Of a stretch of 64,000 nt of DNA, positions 26,393-35,205 are shown piece by piece. The notes under the pieces are model-generated. The model saw only the letters and a list, made by a program, of their open reading frames with translations. It did no database searches and was not told the origin of the DNA. A program made the position numbers and the translations under genes. The DNA is from Psychroserpens sp. SPM9 (GTDB taxonomy: Bacteria > Bacteroidota > Bacteroidia > Flavobacteriales > Flavobacteriaceae), in the NCBI RefSeq assembly GCF_025153525.1, contig NZ_JANZNR010000001.1:496001-560000 (forward strand), read 5' to 3'. Position 1 is the first letter of the stretch. Each line of letters begins with the position of its first letter.

Positions 26393-27519
26393 TGCTCCTA
26401 ATTATTTTTATTATTACTGTATTGTATCTCCTTTTAATTGCAAGTCTCATCTATGGGTTTGACAAGGTTTCGTCTTTTAAAATTGACGATGTTGTACCAC
26501 AAACTAAGTTTTCGATAGTGATTCCGTTTAGAAATGAAGCTGAAAATATTCCAGCGCTTTTAGATGCTATTTCACAATTACAGTATCCTAAATCTATGTA
26601 TGAGATTTTATTTGTAGATGATGCGTCCACTGATGATTCCGTAGAACAAATCAACTCTAAAATGAAAGCGTTTAAATCGGTTCAATTTTCAATGCTAAAA
26701 AACAACCGAACAAGCCCTTCACCAAAAAAAGATGCAGTAACAACTGCCATTAAGCAGGCAAAGCACCAATGGATTGTAACAACTGATGCCGATTGTAGCG
26801 TGCCAAAATATTGGCTGGACGGATTTGATAATTACATTCAAAAAAACAACCCAAACATGATTGTTGCGCCTGTAAGTTTTGAAGCGGTTGGTTCCTTTTT
26901 TGAACGCTTTCAGCTCTTAGATATATTGAGTTTACAAGGGGCAACTATTGGCGGATTTGGGATTAAAAAGCCCTTTTTATGCAATGGCGCTAATTTAGCT
27001 TATCGAAAAGATTTTTTTGAGCACAATAAAGGTTTTGAAGGAAATACTCATATTGCTAGTGGTGATGATGTTTTTTTATTAGAAAAAGCCTTAAAAGCAG
27101 ACAAAAAAAGTGTTCAGTATATTAAAAATGAACAGGTAATAGTTCATACCAAAGCTCAAATCAGTTTTGCAAATTTAAAATCTCAACGCGTGCGTTGGGC
27201 AGCAAAAACATCACATTACAAAAATGCTTTTGGCAAACTCACCGGACTTTTAGTACTAGCTATGAACGGACTTTTAGTCTGTTTACCGTTGTTATTTGTA
27301 TTAAAAATGATCTCCTTAAAAGTGCTTATTTATGTCATTTTTATAAAATTTTTAATTGACTTTTTACTCCTTTTTAAAACGGCTCGTTTTTTTAATCAGG
27401 AGCCCTATTTATCTTCATTTATATTTTCGAGTTTGTTCTACCCCTTTTTTAGTGTTTATATCGCTTTAATTTCAATGTTTACAAGTTATAAATGGAAAGG
27501 TAGAACGCATCGCAGGTAA
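26392..27519 (+). CDS. Family 2 glycosyltransferase, membrane-bound
   Basis: A 375-residue GT2 enzyme with an N-terminal membrane segment (2-20) and two or three more after residue 285. The GT-A core shows SIVIPFRNEAENI (about 42-54), FVDDASTDDS, the DxD motif in TTDADCS, NGANLAYRKDFF and the late QRVRW motif of processive enzymes. It transfers a sugar at the cytoplasmic face of the membrane; donor and acceptor are unknown. Translationally coupled to the preceding membrane protein (TAATG overlap). Confidence 0.9.
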   Translation: MLLIIFIITVLYLLLIASLIYGFDKVSSFKIDDVVPQTKFSIVIPFRNEAENIPALLDAISQLQYPKSMYEILFVDDASTDDSVEQINSKMKAFKSVQFSMLKNNRTSPSPKKDAVTTAIKQAKHQWIVTTDADCSVPKYWLDGFDNYIQKNNPNMIVAPVSFEAVGSFFERFQLLDILSLQGATIGGFGIKKPFLCNGANLAYRKDFFEHNKGFEGNTHIASGDDVFLLEKALKADKKSVQYIKNEQVIVHTKAQISFANLKSQRVRWAAKTSHYKNAFGKLTGLLVLAMNGLLVCLPLLFVLKMISLKVLIYVIFIKFLIDFLLLFKTARFFNQEPYLSSFIFSSLFYPFFSVYIALISMFTSYKWKGRTHRR

Positions 27520-27529
27520 TACTATCATT

Positions 27530-27537
27530 TATTTTTG
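27530..27537 (+). promoter_or_regulatory. Possible -7 element before the beta-barrel gene
   Basis: TATTTTTG fits TAnnTTTG and lies 33 nt before the ATG at 27570. No -33 TTG is seen. Confidence 0.35.
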
Positions 27538-27569
27538 TTAGATTTACATAACTAGAAACCCATATCGTA

Positions 27570-28445
27570 ATGCGAAACATTATCTGTTTATGTTGTCTTT
27601 TATTTTGCATGTCTTTGACAGAAGCTCAAGAAGACAACTACATGATTGAAGGAGAACAACTTGTTCTTAAAAGTGAAGTAAATGGTAAGTTAGACTTACT
27701 ATGGAATATCATCGACGGTAAATATCGGTATTTTGTTAGAACGGAAACCAATACTATTATTGAATTAAAAAACACTAAAAAGGATGGTAAATTTCAGCAA
27801 GAATATAAGTCATTGCTCAACGAATTAACCAATGCAACCATGTCTACCAAGCGTTTAAATTTGACGCTTTTTAGCCTTAAAGAATTTATAGATAGTTATA
27901 ATGGTACGGTTGATTCTTCCTACCAATCGACAGCCAAAAGAAACAAAATCATGTTTAGACTTGGTGTTTTTGGTGGTCTCACTAACAGTCCGTTTATTAC
28001 CAATCCCGACAATCTCTCCACGCCCTATTTTGGAGGCGAATTAGAAGTGCTTGATGTTGATCAAATATCAAGACACGCTGTGTTTTTACAGGCCAAACAT
28101 GTTACTGAACACGACGAATTACAATATTCGACAACAGAGCTGGCTTTAGGTTACCGTTTTAGATTTGTCAACAAAGCTACTTTTAGTCTCTACGGAAATG
28201 TAAAATTCGCTACACTCAATTTTTCTAATGCGGTCGTCGTCACTGAAAATGAAGGCGTTTTAACTTCCGAAGAATTTAATGAAACAGCTTTTGATGTGCC
28301 TTTTATTTTTGGTGTTGGAGCAGATATTAGAGTAAGCCAAAACAGCTACATTACCTTAGCTTACAATGAATTGTTTGCTTTATTATTAGACAATCAAGGC
28401 AATTTTTCAACCGATTTCTCAATAGGTTACAAGTTTAACTTATAA
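27570..28445 (+). CDS. Exported beta-barrel-like protein, hypothetical
   Basis: A 291-residue protein with a signal peptide (about 1-19, ending TEAQ). Residues 25-110 are a small soluble part; from about 125 on the sequence shows alternating strands with aromatic girdle residues (IMFRLGVFGGLTN, TTELALGYRFRF, TFSLYGNVKFATL, SYITLAYNELFALL) and ends in DFSIGYKFNL, like an outer membrane barrel. I do not recognise a named family. Its stop overlaps the next start by 1 nt. Confidence 0.78.
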   Translation: MRNIICLCCLLFCMSLTEAQEDNYMIEGEQLVLKSEVNGKLDLLWNIIDGKYRYFVRTETNTIIELKNTKKDGKFQQEYKSLLNELTNATMSTKRLNLTLFSLKEFIDSYNGTVDSSYQSTAKRNKIMFRLGVFGGLTNSPFITNPDNLSTPYFGGELEVLDVDQISRHAVFLQAKHVTEHDELQYSTTELALGYRFRFVNKATFSLYGNVKFATLNFSNAVVVTENEGVLTSEEFNETAFDVPFIFGVGADIRVSQNSYITLAYNELFALLLDNQGNFSTDFSIGYKFNL

Positions 28446-29182
28446 TGCGATTATCAAGTTACAAAACCAACAACCCCGTTTTCTCCAATTATTTCTGGGA
28501 TCACAAAAAGTCAGCCTCAAAACGAATGACTGTGACGGGTATTTTCATCAAATCATTGGTTTGCATTTTAGTTATTGCTGCCATTACTGGCTACATATGG
28601 AAGCTAAACGAAGCAGGCATGACTGTTAAATGGTTGACACTTGGTGGCATGCTTGGAGCTATTATAATTAGTGTTATTATTTCTGTGAGACAGCATTGGG
28701 CACCTTTTTTAGTGCCATTATATACCATTGCGAAAGGTTTATTTCTTGGCGGATTTTCGGCTTATGCTCATCGGCATTTTCCAGATCTTCCCTACCAAGC
28801 TATAGGCGTCACTATTATTACATTTTTTGTCATGCTTTTACTGTATCAAACACGTATTATTGTAGTTACTAAAAAGCTAAAAAGTGTGATTATCACTTCG
28901 GCAGCAAGTATATTTGTGGTTTATTTGATATCCTGGATTTTAGGCTTCTTCGGAATTGAAACTTACATCTGGGGAACCTCTTGGTTTGCCATTGTCTTTA
29001 ATTGTATTGCTGCCATTGTTGCCTCTTTTTCATTGCTTTTAGATTTTGACTATATCGAACGCTATAAAAACAGAGCACCAAAATGGAAAGAATGGCTGGC
29101 AACCTGGGGACTTCTGGCCACGCTTATTTGGTTGTATGTGGAAACCTTAAGGTTGATGCAAAAATTTGCTATTCGATTTTAA
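28445..29182 (+). CDS. Bax inhibitor-1/YccA-like family membrane protein
   Basis: A 245-residue protein with seven membrane segments. The pattern GGFSAYAHRHFPDLPYQAIGVTIITFFVMLLLYQTR and the final LLLDFDYIERY with its paired acidic residues match the bacterial Bax1-I group; some members are proton-sensitive calcium channels. It is coupled to the preceding gene (1-nt overlap) and its last 14 bp overlap the convergent lipoprotein gene. Confidence 0.9.
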   Translation: MRLSSYKTNNPVFSNYFWDHKKSASKRMTVTGIFIKSLVCILVIAAITGYIWKLNEAGMTVKWLTLGGMLGAIIISVIISVRQHWAPFLVPLYTIAKGLFLGGFSAYAHRHFPDLPYQAIGVTIITFFVMLLLYQTRIIVVTKKLKSVIITSAASIFVVYLISWILGFFGIETYIWGTSWFAIVFNCIAAIVASFSLLLDFDYIERYKNRAPKWKEWLATWGLLATLIWLYVETLRLMQKFAIRF

Positions 29183-29645
29183 TAATTACAGGTAAAACGA
29201 ATTTTGTTTTAACATGCTGACTGCGTTTTATGGCTGGTGAAATTTTAGGTAAGCCCTCTAAACTTTTCCGAAGTAAACTATCTAATTGCGGAATTTGGGC
29301 TTTTGTCATTTCGTTACTAATTATATCATCCACAAAAAACTGACCTTGATTATCTATTGTAATTTGAAGTTGAACCGTATCGTTAATTTCTTCAGAAACT
29401 ACGATTTGGTATTCGGAAAGGTTCTTATTTAATATTGTTCGGAGTGTATTTTCAAAACACGCTTTTCTAAGTGCTTTATCGTTAGCCGATTCGCAAGATT
29501 CAAAGGAAGGATATTCATCTACGTCTTTCCAGTTAAAGCCTTGCAGTTCTTCTTTAAGGATGTCTTCGGTATACACCTTCTTCTTATCGAAATAATCGCA
29601 AGAACACCATGTCAAAACTAGAATTAAAAGAAAAAAGCGGTTCAT
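29169..29645 (-). CDS. TonB C-terminal-like lipoprotein
   Basis: A 158-residue protein starting at MNRFFLLILVLTW (ATG 29645). The signal sequence ends in CSC, probably lipidated. The body resembles one of the two repeat units at the end of the M56 protein of the same operon: SFESCESANDKALRKACFENTL corresponds to the S-x-C...R-x-x-C start there, then a TonB-like beta-alpha-beta end (VQLQITIDNQGQFFVDDI ... LPVIIKIE). It is the last gene of the five-gene M56 operon, 52 bp behind the TPR gene. Confidence 0.75.
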   Translation of the reverse strand: MNRFFLLILVLTWCSCDYFDKKKVYTEDILKEELQGFNWKDVDEYPSFESCESANDKALRKACFENTLRTILNKNLSEYQIVVSEEINDTVQLQITIDNQGQFFVDDIISNEMTKAQIPQLDSLLRKSLEGLPKISPAIKRSQHVKTKFVLPVIIKIE

Positions 29646-29697
29646 GATTTTTAATACTGAAACCGAAAAGTACAATTTTTTTGAATATCAGGCACTT

Positions 29698-30834
29698 TTA
29701 GTCGTTAGCCTTTAAAAATTTCTCTTCTTTCAGTTCAGAAATACGTCGTGAAGCAAAGCTGGAATAAAAACTTTTAGGATACTTTTTCTGAAACTCCTCA
29801 TAGAGTTTAATCTTTGTATCAATATCGCCATAATATTTATCCTTAGTCGTTATAATAAAAAACACAGTTTGCATGTTTTCGGGATTCTCTTGAAGTGAAA
29901 TCTCCAAAACCTCAATAGCTTCTTTATGCTTATTTTGCCAATTTAAAACCACACCTAGTTTTTGATATTCGTAATCTAATGGCTGATCTTTTAGCACCAA
30001 CGCCTGACGTATGTATTTTTCGGCTTCTGAATAATTTTGAAGGCGTTCGTAATAAGTACCAATAACGAAAAGAGCATTCGCATTTATCGGATTGTATTTT
30101 AAGGCCAGTTTACGCTGTTCTATTGCCAATTCATAATCTGAATTTTGAGCATGACACAAACTTAATTTCTCATGAATAAATTCTGAAGACTCTCCCAAAT
30201 CAATTAATTTTTGAAACCAATCTCTCGCTTTGGTGTAATAGTCTTGTAAATAAAAACTCTGAGCTTTTAAGCTGATTAATTCTACATTGTTCTGGTAGCT
30301 TTCTAAGCCTTTGTCAATATATTTTTCAGCAAGTGTATGAGATCGTTTTTGAAGGTAATGCTTTGCTATTTTATAAATCGCTTTTTGATGCGTTGGATCT
30401 AAATCATAAGCCGACCGAAATCTGTTAATCGCTGTTGAATCGTTCATTCGTTCCATTGCTAATCCCATTTCATAATGATAATTAGGATTGCGGTAATCGA
30501 TATTCATTAATGCATTAAACGCTTCAATAGACGCTTCAAATTTTTTAGTTTTTGAAAGTAGTTTGGCGTATTCATAGCGTATTAATGCTTCCTTTGGGTT
30601 GGCATCAACACTTAACTTATAATGTTTTAAAGCTTCGTCATAATTGCCAATAGCAACATAAGCCCTTGCTATTTTAGCATCGACTTCTGTTTGATTTTCG
30701 ACTGCTTTATAGCTTTCAATCGCTTTGCTATAGTTGCCATTAATATATAAACTATCGGCTTGATTTACCAAAGAAGATTGCCCTTCAGCATTTAAAAAAA
30801 CCGCAATAAAAAGTAGGAATAAGGATTGTCGCAT
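29698..30834 (-). CDS. Exported TPR repeat protein
   Basis: A 378-residue periplasmic protein with a signal peptide (about 1-18) and about nine tetratricopeptide repeats covering residues 20-365 (for example NGNYSKAIESYKAV, IGNYDEALKHYKLSVDANP, LQNYSEAEKYIRQAL). TPR solenoids bind proteins. It lies 18 bp behind the M56-TonB receptor gene and should be co-transcribed, so it may bind the receptor or its signal. No enzymatic part. Confidence 0.9.
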   Translation of the reverse strand: MRQSLFLLFIAVFLNAEGQSSLVNQADSLYINGNYSKAIESYKAVENQTEVDAKIARAYVAIGNYDEALKHYKLSVDANPKEALIRYEYAKLLSKTKKFEASIEAFNALMNIDYRNPNYHYEMGLAMERMNDSTAINRFRSAYDLDPTHQKAIYKIAKHYLQKRSHTLAEKYIDKGLESYQNNVELISLKAQSFYLQDYYTKARDWFQKLIDLGESSEFIHEKLSLCHAQNSDYELAIEQRKLALKYNPINANALFVIGTYYERLQNYSEAEKYIRQALVLKDQPLDYEYQKLGVVLNWQNKHKEAIEVLEISLQENPENMQTVFFIITTKDKYYGDIDTKIKLYEEFQKKYPKSFYSSFASRRISELKEEKFLKAND

Positions 30835-30852
30835 AAAAACTATTGTGATGGT

Positions 30853-33153
30853 TTAGTTTGCAATTTGAAATACAATTGGTAATCTATAAGACACCTCAAC
30901 CGGCTGGCCATCATGTTGTCCTGGATGATCAAACTTAGGCAAGCTTTTGACAACTCTAATAGCTTCTTCTTCTAATTTTGGGTGTGATGCTCTTGCTTTC
31001 ACATTAACAATATCGCCTTGTGTATTGATGTTGAAAACAACTTCAACACGTTGGCGTCCTTTGAGTCCGATTTTTGAAGCCTCATTCAAGTTGAAATTTT
31101 TGTTCACATAGCTATTAATCGTTTTACTAACGCATGCTTTACGATCGTCTCTATTGGATAAAGCCTGGCATGATTGGTAAACAGGAATTTCATCTACACT
31201 ACTAAAAGGCATTCCGCTTAACTTTTGTTGGTTTTGCATCGCATCAAGCTGCTTTAATTTTTGAGTCATTACTTTGACTTCTTTTGCCACAAGAGCAGAA
31301 TCGGTTTCTATTTTATTTTCAGCAGCTACCTGAAATAAAATCGGCAAACTATAAGGTACAATCACTGGCTTTCCTTTTTGCTTTCCAGGAACAAATTGAG
31401 GCAGTTCATAAATCACACGTTTAGCTTCTTCTTCTAATTTAGGATGTGGCGCTCTAGCTTTGACACCAGTTACGTGTCCTTCCTTATCAATTTTAAACAT
31501 AACATTAATACGTTGTCTTCCAACAAGACCTAATTGGCTCGCTAAATTGGTATTAAATTTTTTATTTACATGTCTTGCAATACCTTCACTCATGCATTTT
31601 TTTCGTTCGGCTTCCGAAGTCAAGGCGTCACAAAATGAAAATGTAGGCGCTTCTTCTATTATAGAAAAAGGAACCTCTATAGATTCTTCAATCTGAGTGA
31701 CTTTCACTTCATCTACAGCATCAATAACGGTTTCTGCAACATTTGAATGAGCAGATTGATAATCGCTAACCATCATTTTAGTTCGTCCATCTTCAGTAAC
31801 TACAAGTAAGCCTTTATAAAATTCATCTTTTTCAATCAAGTCTAATTTTTGATCAAACTTTTTCTTTTCTTCATCTGTCATTTTTCCAGCACTGATAACC
31901 AATCGTAATATGCCATCTTGAATATCACTTTCCCATAATTGTTTAGCTTCATCCGTTTTTTTACTTTCTAAATAATCGTTATAAGGTTTAAATTTTGAAA
32001 AGCGCTCAAGGAACTTACTGTCTTTTTCCAATTCTTTTGCGCCTTTTTGTGCAAAGAATTTAAAGAAAGCCATTTGTTTGTAATACTGATCTCTACTTAA
32101 TACATACTTTTCACGATTAGGCTTATAGGCTTCATAAATGTCACTAAAATCTACATTTTTTTCATGCAAAGCGACGATGTCGTTGTAGTATTTATCGAAT
32201 AATTCTTTATCTGTTAGCTCTTGTAAATCGGTAACTGTGATTGTTTCTGTAATCGATTCTACTTTCTCCTGTGCATACGACGAGGTATAAATTAACATCG
32301 CAAATACCAATGGTAATAATAACGCATATTTAATGCTATGGATTTGTTTTGATTTTGATTTGCTTAACATAAGAATTCGTTTTTTGATTAATGATTGTTT
32401 AAAAAATGGATTGACAAAAGAAAACTGTTCGGTCTCAAAAACCTGAGCTAATAAATTGTCATAATAATCGGCTTTATTGTGATTTTTCACAGCTTTAGCA
32501 TCTGCGATATATTCGTGTAAGGTTGCTATTCTATTTTGATAGAGGTAGACTAATGGATTGAACCAGAATGCAATTCGGAAGAGTTCAAAAAACAATAAAT
32601 CTAAGGTGTGTTTTTGTTTAACGTGAACGATTTCGTGCTCCAGAATCGTTGATTTTTCTTGGAGATTTAATTGTCCGCCCAAAAAAATGTAATGGAAAAA
32701 CGAAAACGCTTTTGTACTATTTATCAAGTTAATAATTAAGATATTTCCTTTCCAGCGCTTAGGATGTTTTGATGCTAACCAAAACAGCTTTGTAATTTTT
32801 ATAAGCAATAGTAGTGTGGCGACGCACATGCCTGAAATTAAAATAATGCGCCATATTGAAACAGGTTCTGGATCTAAATTGATACCGACTTGCATGGCGA
32901 TTTGCGGATCTATAGTACTTATGTTTTCAGCAGGATTGCCTATAATTACTTCGGGTAAACGGATTGCAAAATCTTTAGCCACAACCTCTTTTATTTGCTC
33001 TATTTTTATAAATGGAATCACCACGGAAAGTACTGCAGTTCCCAACAAGTAAACCCTGTTTAAATTAAAAAAAGTTTCCTTCCGAAGCGCTATATCATAA
33101 ATGATTAAAAACAAGGCCTGAAATGTAACGACTTGTAAAATATAATGTAACAT
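30853..33153 (-). CDS. M56 metallopeptidase receptor with two C-terminal TonB-like domains
   Basis: A 766-residue BlaR1-like protein. Membrane segments are near 2-21, 32-50, 98-122 and 185-203, with a fifth near 275-292. The zinc motif is HEIVH (173-177) with LHEYIADAKA (about 212-221). The long periplasmic region carries two homologous TonB C-terminal-like units, about 512-617 and 656-766, each beginning with a Cys-x10-12-Cys stretch and containing GRQR(I/V)xVxFxI and a KARA.HPKLEEEA stretch of about 14 residues. There is no penicillin-binding domain. By family logic it should inactivate the adjacent BlaI-type repressor upon signal; the TonB-like units may contact outer membrane receptors or cell wall. 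Start is 2 bp after the repressor stop. Confidence 0.9.
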   Translation of the reverse strand: MLHYILQVVTFQALFLIIYDIALRKETFFNLNRVYLLGTAVLSVVIPFIKIEQIKEVVAKDFAIRLPEVIIGNPAENISTIDPQIAMQVGINLDPEPVSIWRIILISGMCVATLLLLIKITKLFWLASKHPKRWKGNILIINLINSTKAFSFFHYIFLGGQLNLQEKSTILEHEIVHVKQKHTLDLLFFELFRIAFWFNPLVYLYQNRIATLHEYIADAKAVKNHNKADYYDNLLAQVFETEQFSFVNPFFKQSLIKKRILMLSKSKSKQIHSIKYALLLPLVFAMLIYTSSYAQEKVESITETITVTDLQELTDKELFDKYYNDIVALHEKNVDFSDIYEAYKPNREKYVLSRDQYYKQMAFFKFFAQKGAKELEKDSKFLERFSKFKPYNDYLESKKTDEAKQLWESDIQDGILRLVISAGKMTDEEKKKFDQKLDLIEKDEFYKGLLVVTEDGRTKMMVSDYQSAHSNVAETVIDAVDEVKVTQIEESIEVPFSIIEEAPTFSFCDALTSEAERKKCMSEGIARHVNKKFNTNLASQLGLVGRQRINVMFKIDKEGHVTGVKARAPHPKLEEEAKRVIYELPQFVPGKQKGKPVIVPYSLPILFQVAAENKIETDSALVAKEVKVMTQKLKQLDAMQNQQKLSGMPFSSVDEIPVYQSCQALSNRDDRKACVSKTINSYVNKNFNLNEASKIGLKGRQRVEVVFNINTQGDIVNVKARASHPKLEEEAIRVVKSLPKFDHPGQHDGQPVEVSYRLPIVFQIAN

Positions 33154-33155
33154 AA

Positions 33156-33518
33156 CTAGTGCTTTGGCGTATTAATATCTTTTAAAATAGCTTCCATATC
33201 TTTTAAATCGATGTCATTTTTTTTAACAAAAAAGGAGACCATACTCTTAAACGATCCTTGAAAGTAATTGTCTACCAAATTATTGATAGACTGATTGCTG
33301 TAATCTTGTTTTTTAACTATAGGGAAATAAATATGGCCTTTCCCCTGTTTTTCATAATCTACAAATCCTTTATTTTCTAAAATTCTCACAATGGTAGATA
33401 CGGTGTTATACGCTGGTTTTGGCTGTGGAAGCTGCGCAATAATATCTTTAACATTAGCTCTATCTAATTGCCAGAGGATATGCATGATTTCTTCTTCGGC
33501 TTTTGTAAGTTGTTTCAT
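33156..33518 (-). CDS. BlaI/MecI/CopY family repressor (second)
   Basis: A 120-residue winged-helix repressor, paralogous to the one at 4996-5361: KAEEEIMHILWQLDRANVKDI, KPAYNTVSTIVRILENKGFVDYEK and the dimerisation tail after about residue 75. It lies 12 bp behind the DUF4350-like gene and 2 bp before the M56-TonB gene, so its product and its protease are made together. Likely targets are the palindromes over the operon promoter at 34487-34518. Confidence 0.93.
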   Translation of the reverse strand: MKQLTKAEEEIMHILWQLDRANVKDIIAQLPQPKPAYNTVSTIVRILENKGFVDYEKQGKGHIYFPIVKKQDYSNQSINNLVDNYFQGSFKSMVSFFVKKNDIDLKDMEAILKDINTPKH

Positions 33519-33530
33519 TTGATATGATTA

Positions 33531-34457
33531 TTATTTTGTGTCTTTGGCGCTTAACCAAAGCATGATGTTTCTTAAAAAATCTATATTATGAGGTGCGTGT
33601 TCAGAATTAAATCCGAATCGGAATGTCCCATTATTATTGGTAACCACCTGAGCCGTAAACTGAGCTGCTTCACCAAAAACGGCTAATTTTCCTTTTCCAA
33701 AATTCATAATAGCGCCTTGATAACTGCCTTCTAAATCTTTGACCTTAGTCTCCTCATCAAATTGCCAGGCGATTTCAGGTTGTAAACATTCATCCCCTTT
33801 GAGGAATTTTAAAACACCTGTGGCTTCGGGCGGAATTTGAAATGACGAACCTGTAAATGTGGTGACACTCTTTAGAGCTGTTCCAAAAGTACCATCGGTA
33901 AGCGGTGAGCTAAGGAGTCGCTTATTTTCTTCGGAAAACACATCTGGCTGACGTCTGGGTTGTGACAGTTGAGCAAATCCGTCGCAAAACTCAAATCCGA
34001 AACTCTGAGCCAACGCATTGGCTGCTCCAGAAAACGGCATATGATCTGCAATGATGAGCAATCGACCTCCATTATTAACCCACTTTTTTATGGCCTTTAT
34101 ATCTTCAACACTAAACGCACTAAGGATGGGTTGCCTCCAGTTTCCAACATTTTTAGAATGTATCGCATTTGAAATTACCAGAATATCTGTCGCGCCCAAA
34201 TCCTCAAAATTGAGCATGGATTTCACCTGATATCCATCCTGAGTTAAAAGTTCACTAAAAGGTTTAAAACGGCCATCTTTAGTATGAAAATTATGATGTG
34301 TTTCATCTATAAACACCCTGGGACCTTTGTCTAATTTGTGATAGGGATTGCTTAGTTTAGCCACTAAAGATGCATCGGCCATTTGTTGCGCTATTACAAA
34401 ACTCGAACAGCACATGACGAAGCTCATTATGATGGATTTGATACCTCTTAAAAACAT
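33531..34457 (-). CDS. Exported DUF4350-like protein
   Basis: A 308-residue protein with a signal peptide (about 1-23). The motifs VFIDETHHNFHTKDGRF, GATDILVISNAIH, IKKWVNNGGRLLIIADHMPF and FGEAAQFTAQ resemble DUF4350/GATase1-like domains, which often act as binding modules without activity. It is the first gene of the operon DUF4350-BlaI-M56/TonB-TPR-lipoprotein. Its role there is unknown; as an exported protein it might be the effector or a sensor partner. Confidence 0.8.
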   Translation of the reverse strand: MFLRGIKSIIMSFVMCCSSFVIAQQMADASLVAKLSNPYHKLDKGPRVFIDETHHNFHTKDGRFKPFSELLTQDGYQVKSMLNFEDLGATDILVISNAIHSKNVGNWRQPILSAFSVEDIKAIKKWVNNGGRLLIIADHMPFSGAANALAQSFGFEFCDGFAQLSQPRRQPDVFSEENKRLLSSPLTDGTFGTALKSVTTFTGSSFQIPPEATGVLKFLKGDECLQPEIAWQFDEETKVKDLEGSYQGAIMNFGKGKLAVFGEAAQFTAQVVTNNNGTFRFGFNSEHAPHNIDFLRNIMLWLSAKDTK

Positions 34458-34478
34458 AATATATGATTATTGATACTT

Positions 34479-34562
34479 CAAATATAACTAAAAACTTAGT
34501 TCAAACTAAATATTTAGTTTAAAAATGTAACAAAATTCACTTTTTAGCGTCTACTTAGTAGA
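34479..34562. promoter_or_regulatory. Palindrome cluster over the M56-TonB operon promoter
   Basis: On the minus strand TATATTTG (34486-34479) is a -7 box for the operon starting at 34457. Directly upstream lie ACTAAAAACTTAGT (34487-34500) and the perfect palindrome AAACTAAATATTTAGTTT (34503-34520), centres 18 bp apart, sharing ACTA-N6-TAGT. A third dyad, TCTACTTAGTAGA (34550-34562), lies 16 nt before the divergent DUF456 gene. They fit repressor sites of the second BlaI protein and could also affect DUF456. Confidence 0.65.
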
Positions 34563-34578
34563 TATTTAAACACTTTTA

Positions 34579-35076
34579 ATGGATATATTTTTAGTTATTG
34601 TAGCTGCCTTTTTTATGATTTTGGGAATTATAGGTAGTTTTCTTCCCATATTACCCGGTCCATTAACCGGTTGGGTTGGCTTGCTCATATTTCATTTAAC
34701 AGATGCGGTTCCAATGAATTGGACCTTTTTAATTATTACTCTAATCATTGCCATTGCAATCTGGATATTAGATTACATCATTCCTGCTATGGGAACCAAA
34801 CGTTTTGGTGGTACAAAAGCGGGTATGATTGGAACTTCGGTAGGATTATTAGTAGGTTTATTGGCGCCTATACCTGGCGGTATTATTATTGGTCCGTTTT
34901 TTGGTGCGTTAATTGGTGAGTTGATCAACAAAAGTGAATTTGATAAAGCGCTCAAAGCCGCATTTGGATCTTTTTTAGGATTTATTGCTTCAACCTTTAT
35001 CAAGTTTATAATCGCCATTATTTTCTTAGGATTCTTTATCGTAAAGGTGATCGATTACAAAGCTGTGTTATTTTAA
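34579..35076 (+). CDS. DUF456 membrane protein
   Basis: A 165-residue membrane protein of the DUF456 family, with hydrophobic segments near 2-24, 35-62, 85-125 (Gly-rich GLLAPIPGGIIIGPFFGALIGEL) and 132-160. Signature: PGPLTGWVGLLI and KRFGGTKAGMIGTSVG. Function unknown. Divergent from the M56-TonB operon with a dyad just before the start. Confidence 0.9.
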   Translation: MDIFLVIVAAFFMILGIIGSFLPILPGPLTGWVGLLIFHLTDAVPMNWTFLIITLIIAIAIWILDYIIPAMGTKRFGGTKAGMIGTSVGLLVGLLAPIPGGIIIGPFFGALIGELINKSEFDKALKAAFGSFLGFIASTFIKFIIAIIFLGFFIVKVIDYKAVLF

Positions 35077-35081
35077 AAAGA

Positions 35082-35115
35082 AAAACCTAACACCTGTTGA
35101 GGAGTGCTAGGTTTT
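35082..35115. terminator. Terminator after DUF456
   Basis: AAAACCTA pairs with TAGGTTTT around a partly paired loop (CAC/GTG). The T run is short, A-rich on the other side, so it may work in both directions. Confidence 0.7.
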
Positions 35116-35205
35116 AATTCTTTGCTATTAATTCAACAAATTACTTAGAGGGATTAATTAATTTTGTTGACATGTCAAATATATCTATTGTTAATAACTT
35201 TTTGT

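Noticed and set aside
34579-35076. Other-frame open readings opposite and within DUF456 and many larger genes
   Set aside because: Tryptophan/tyrosine- or serine-rich shadow frames with no family features, explained by the real gene in the main frame.
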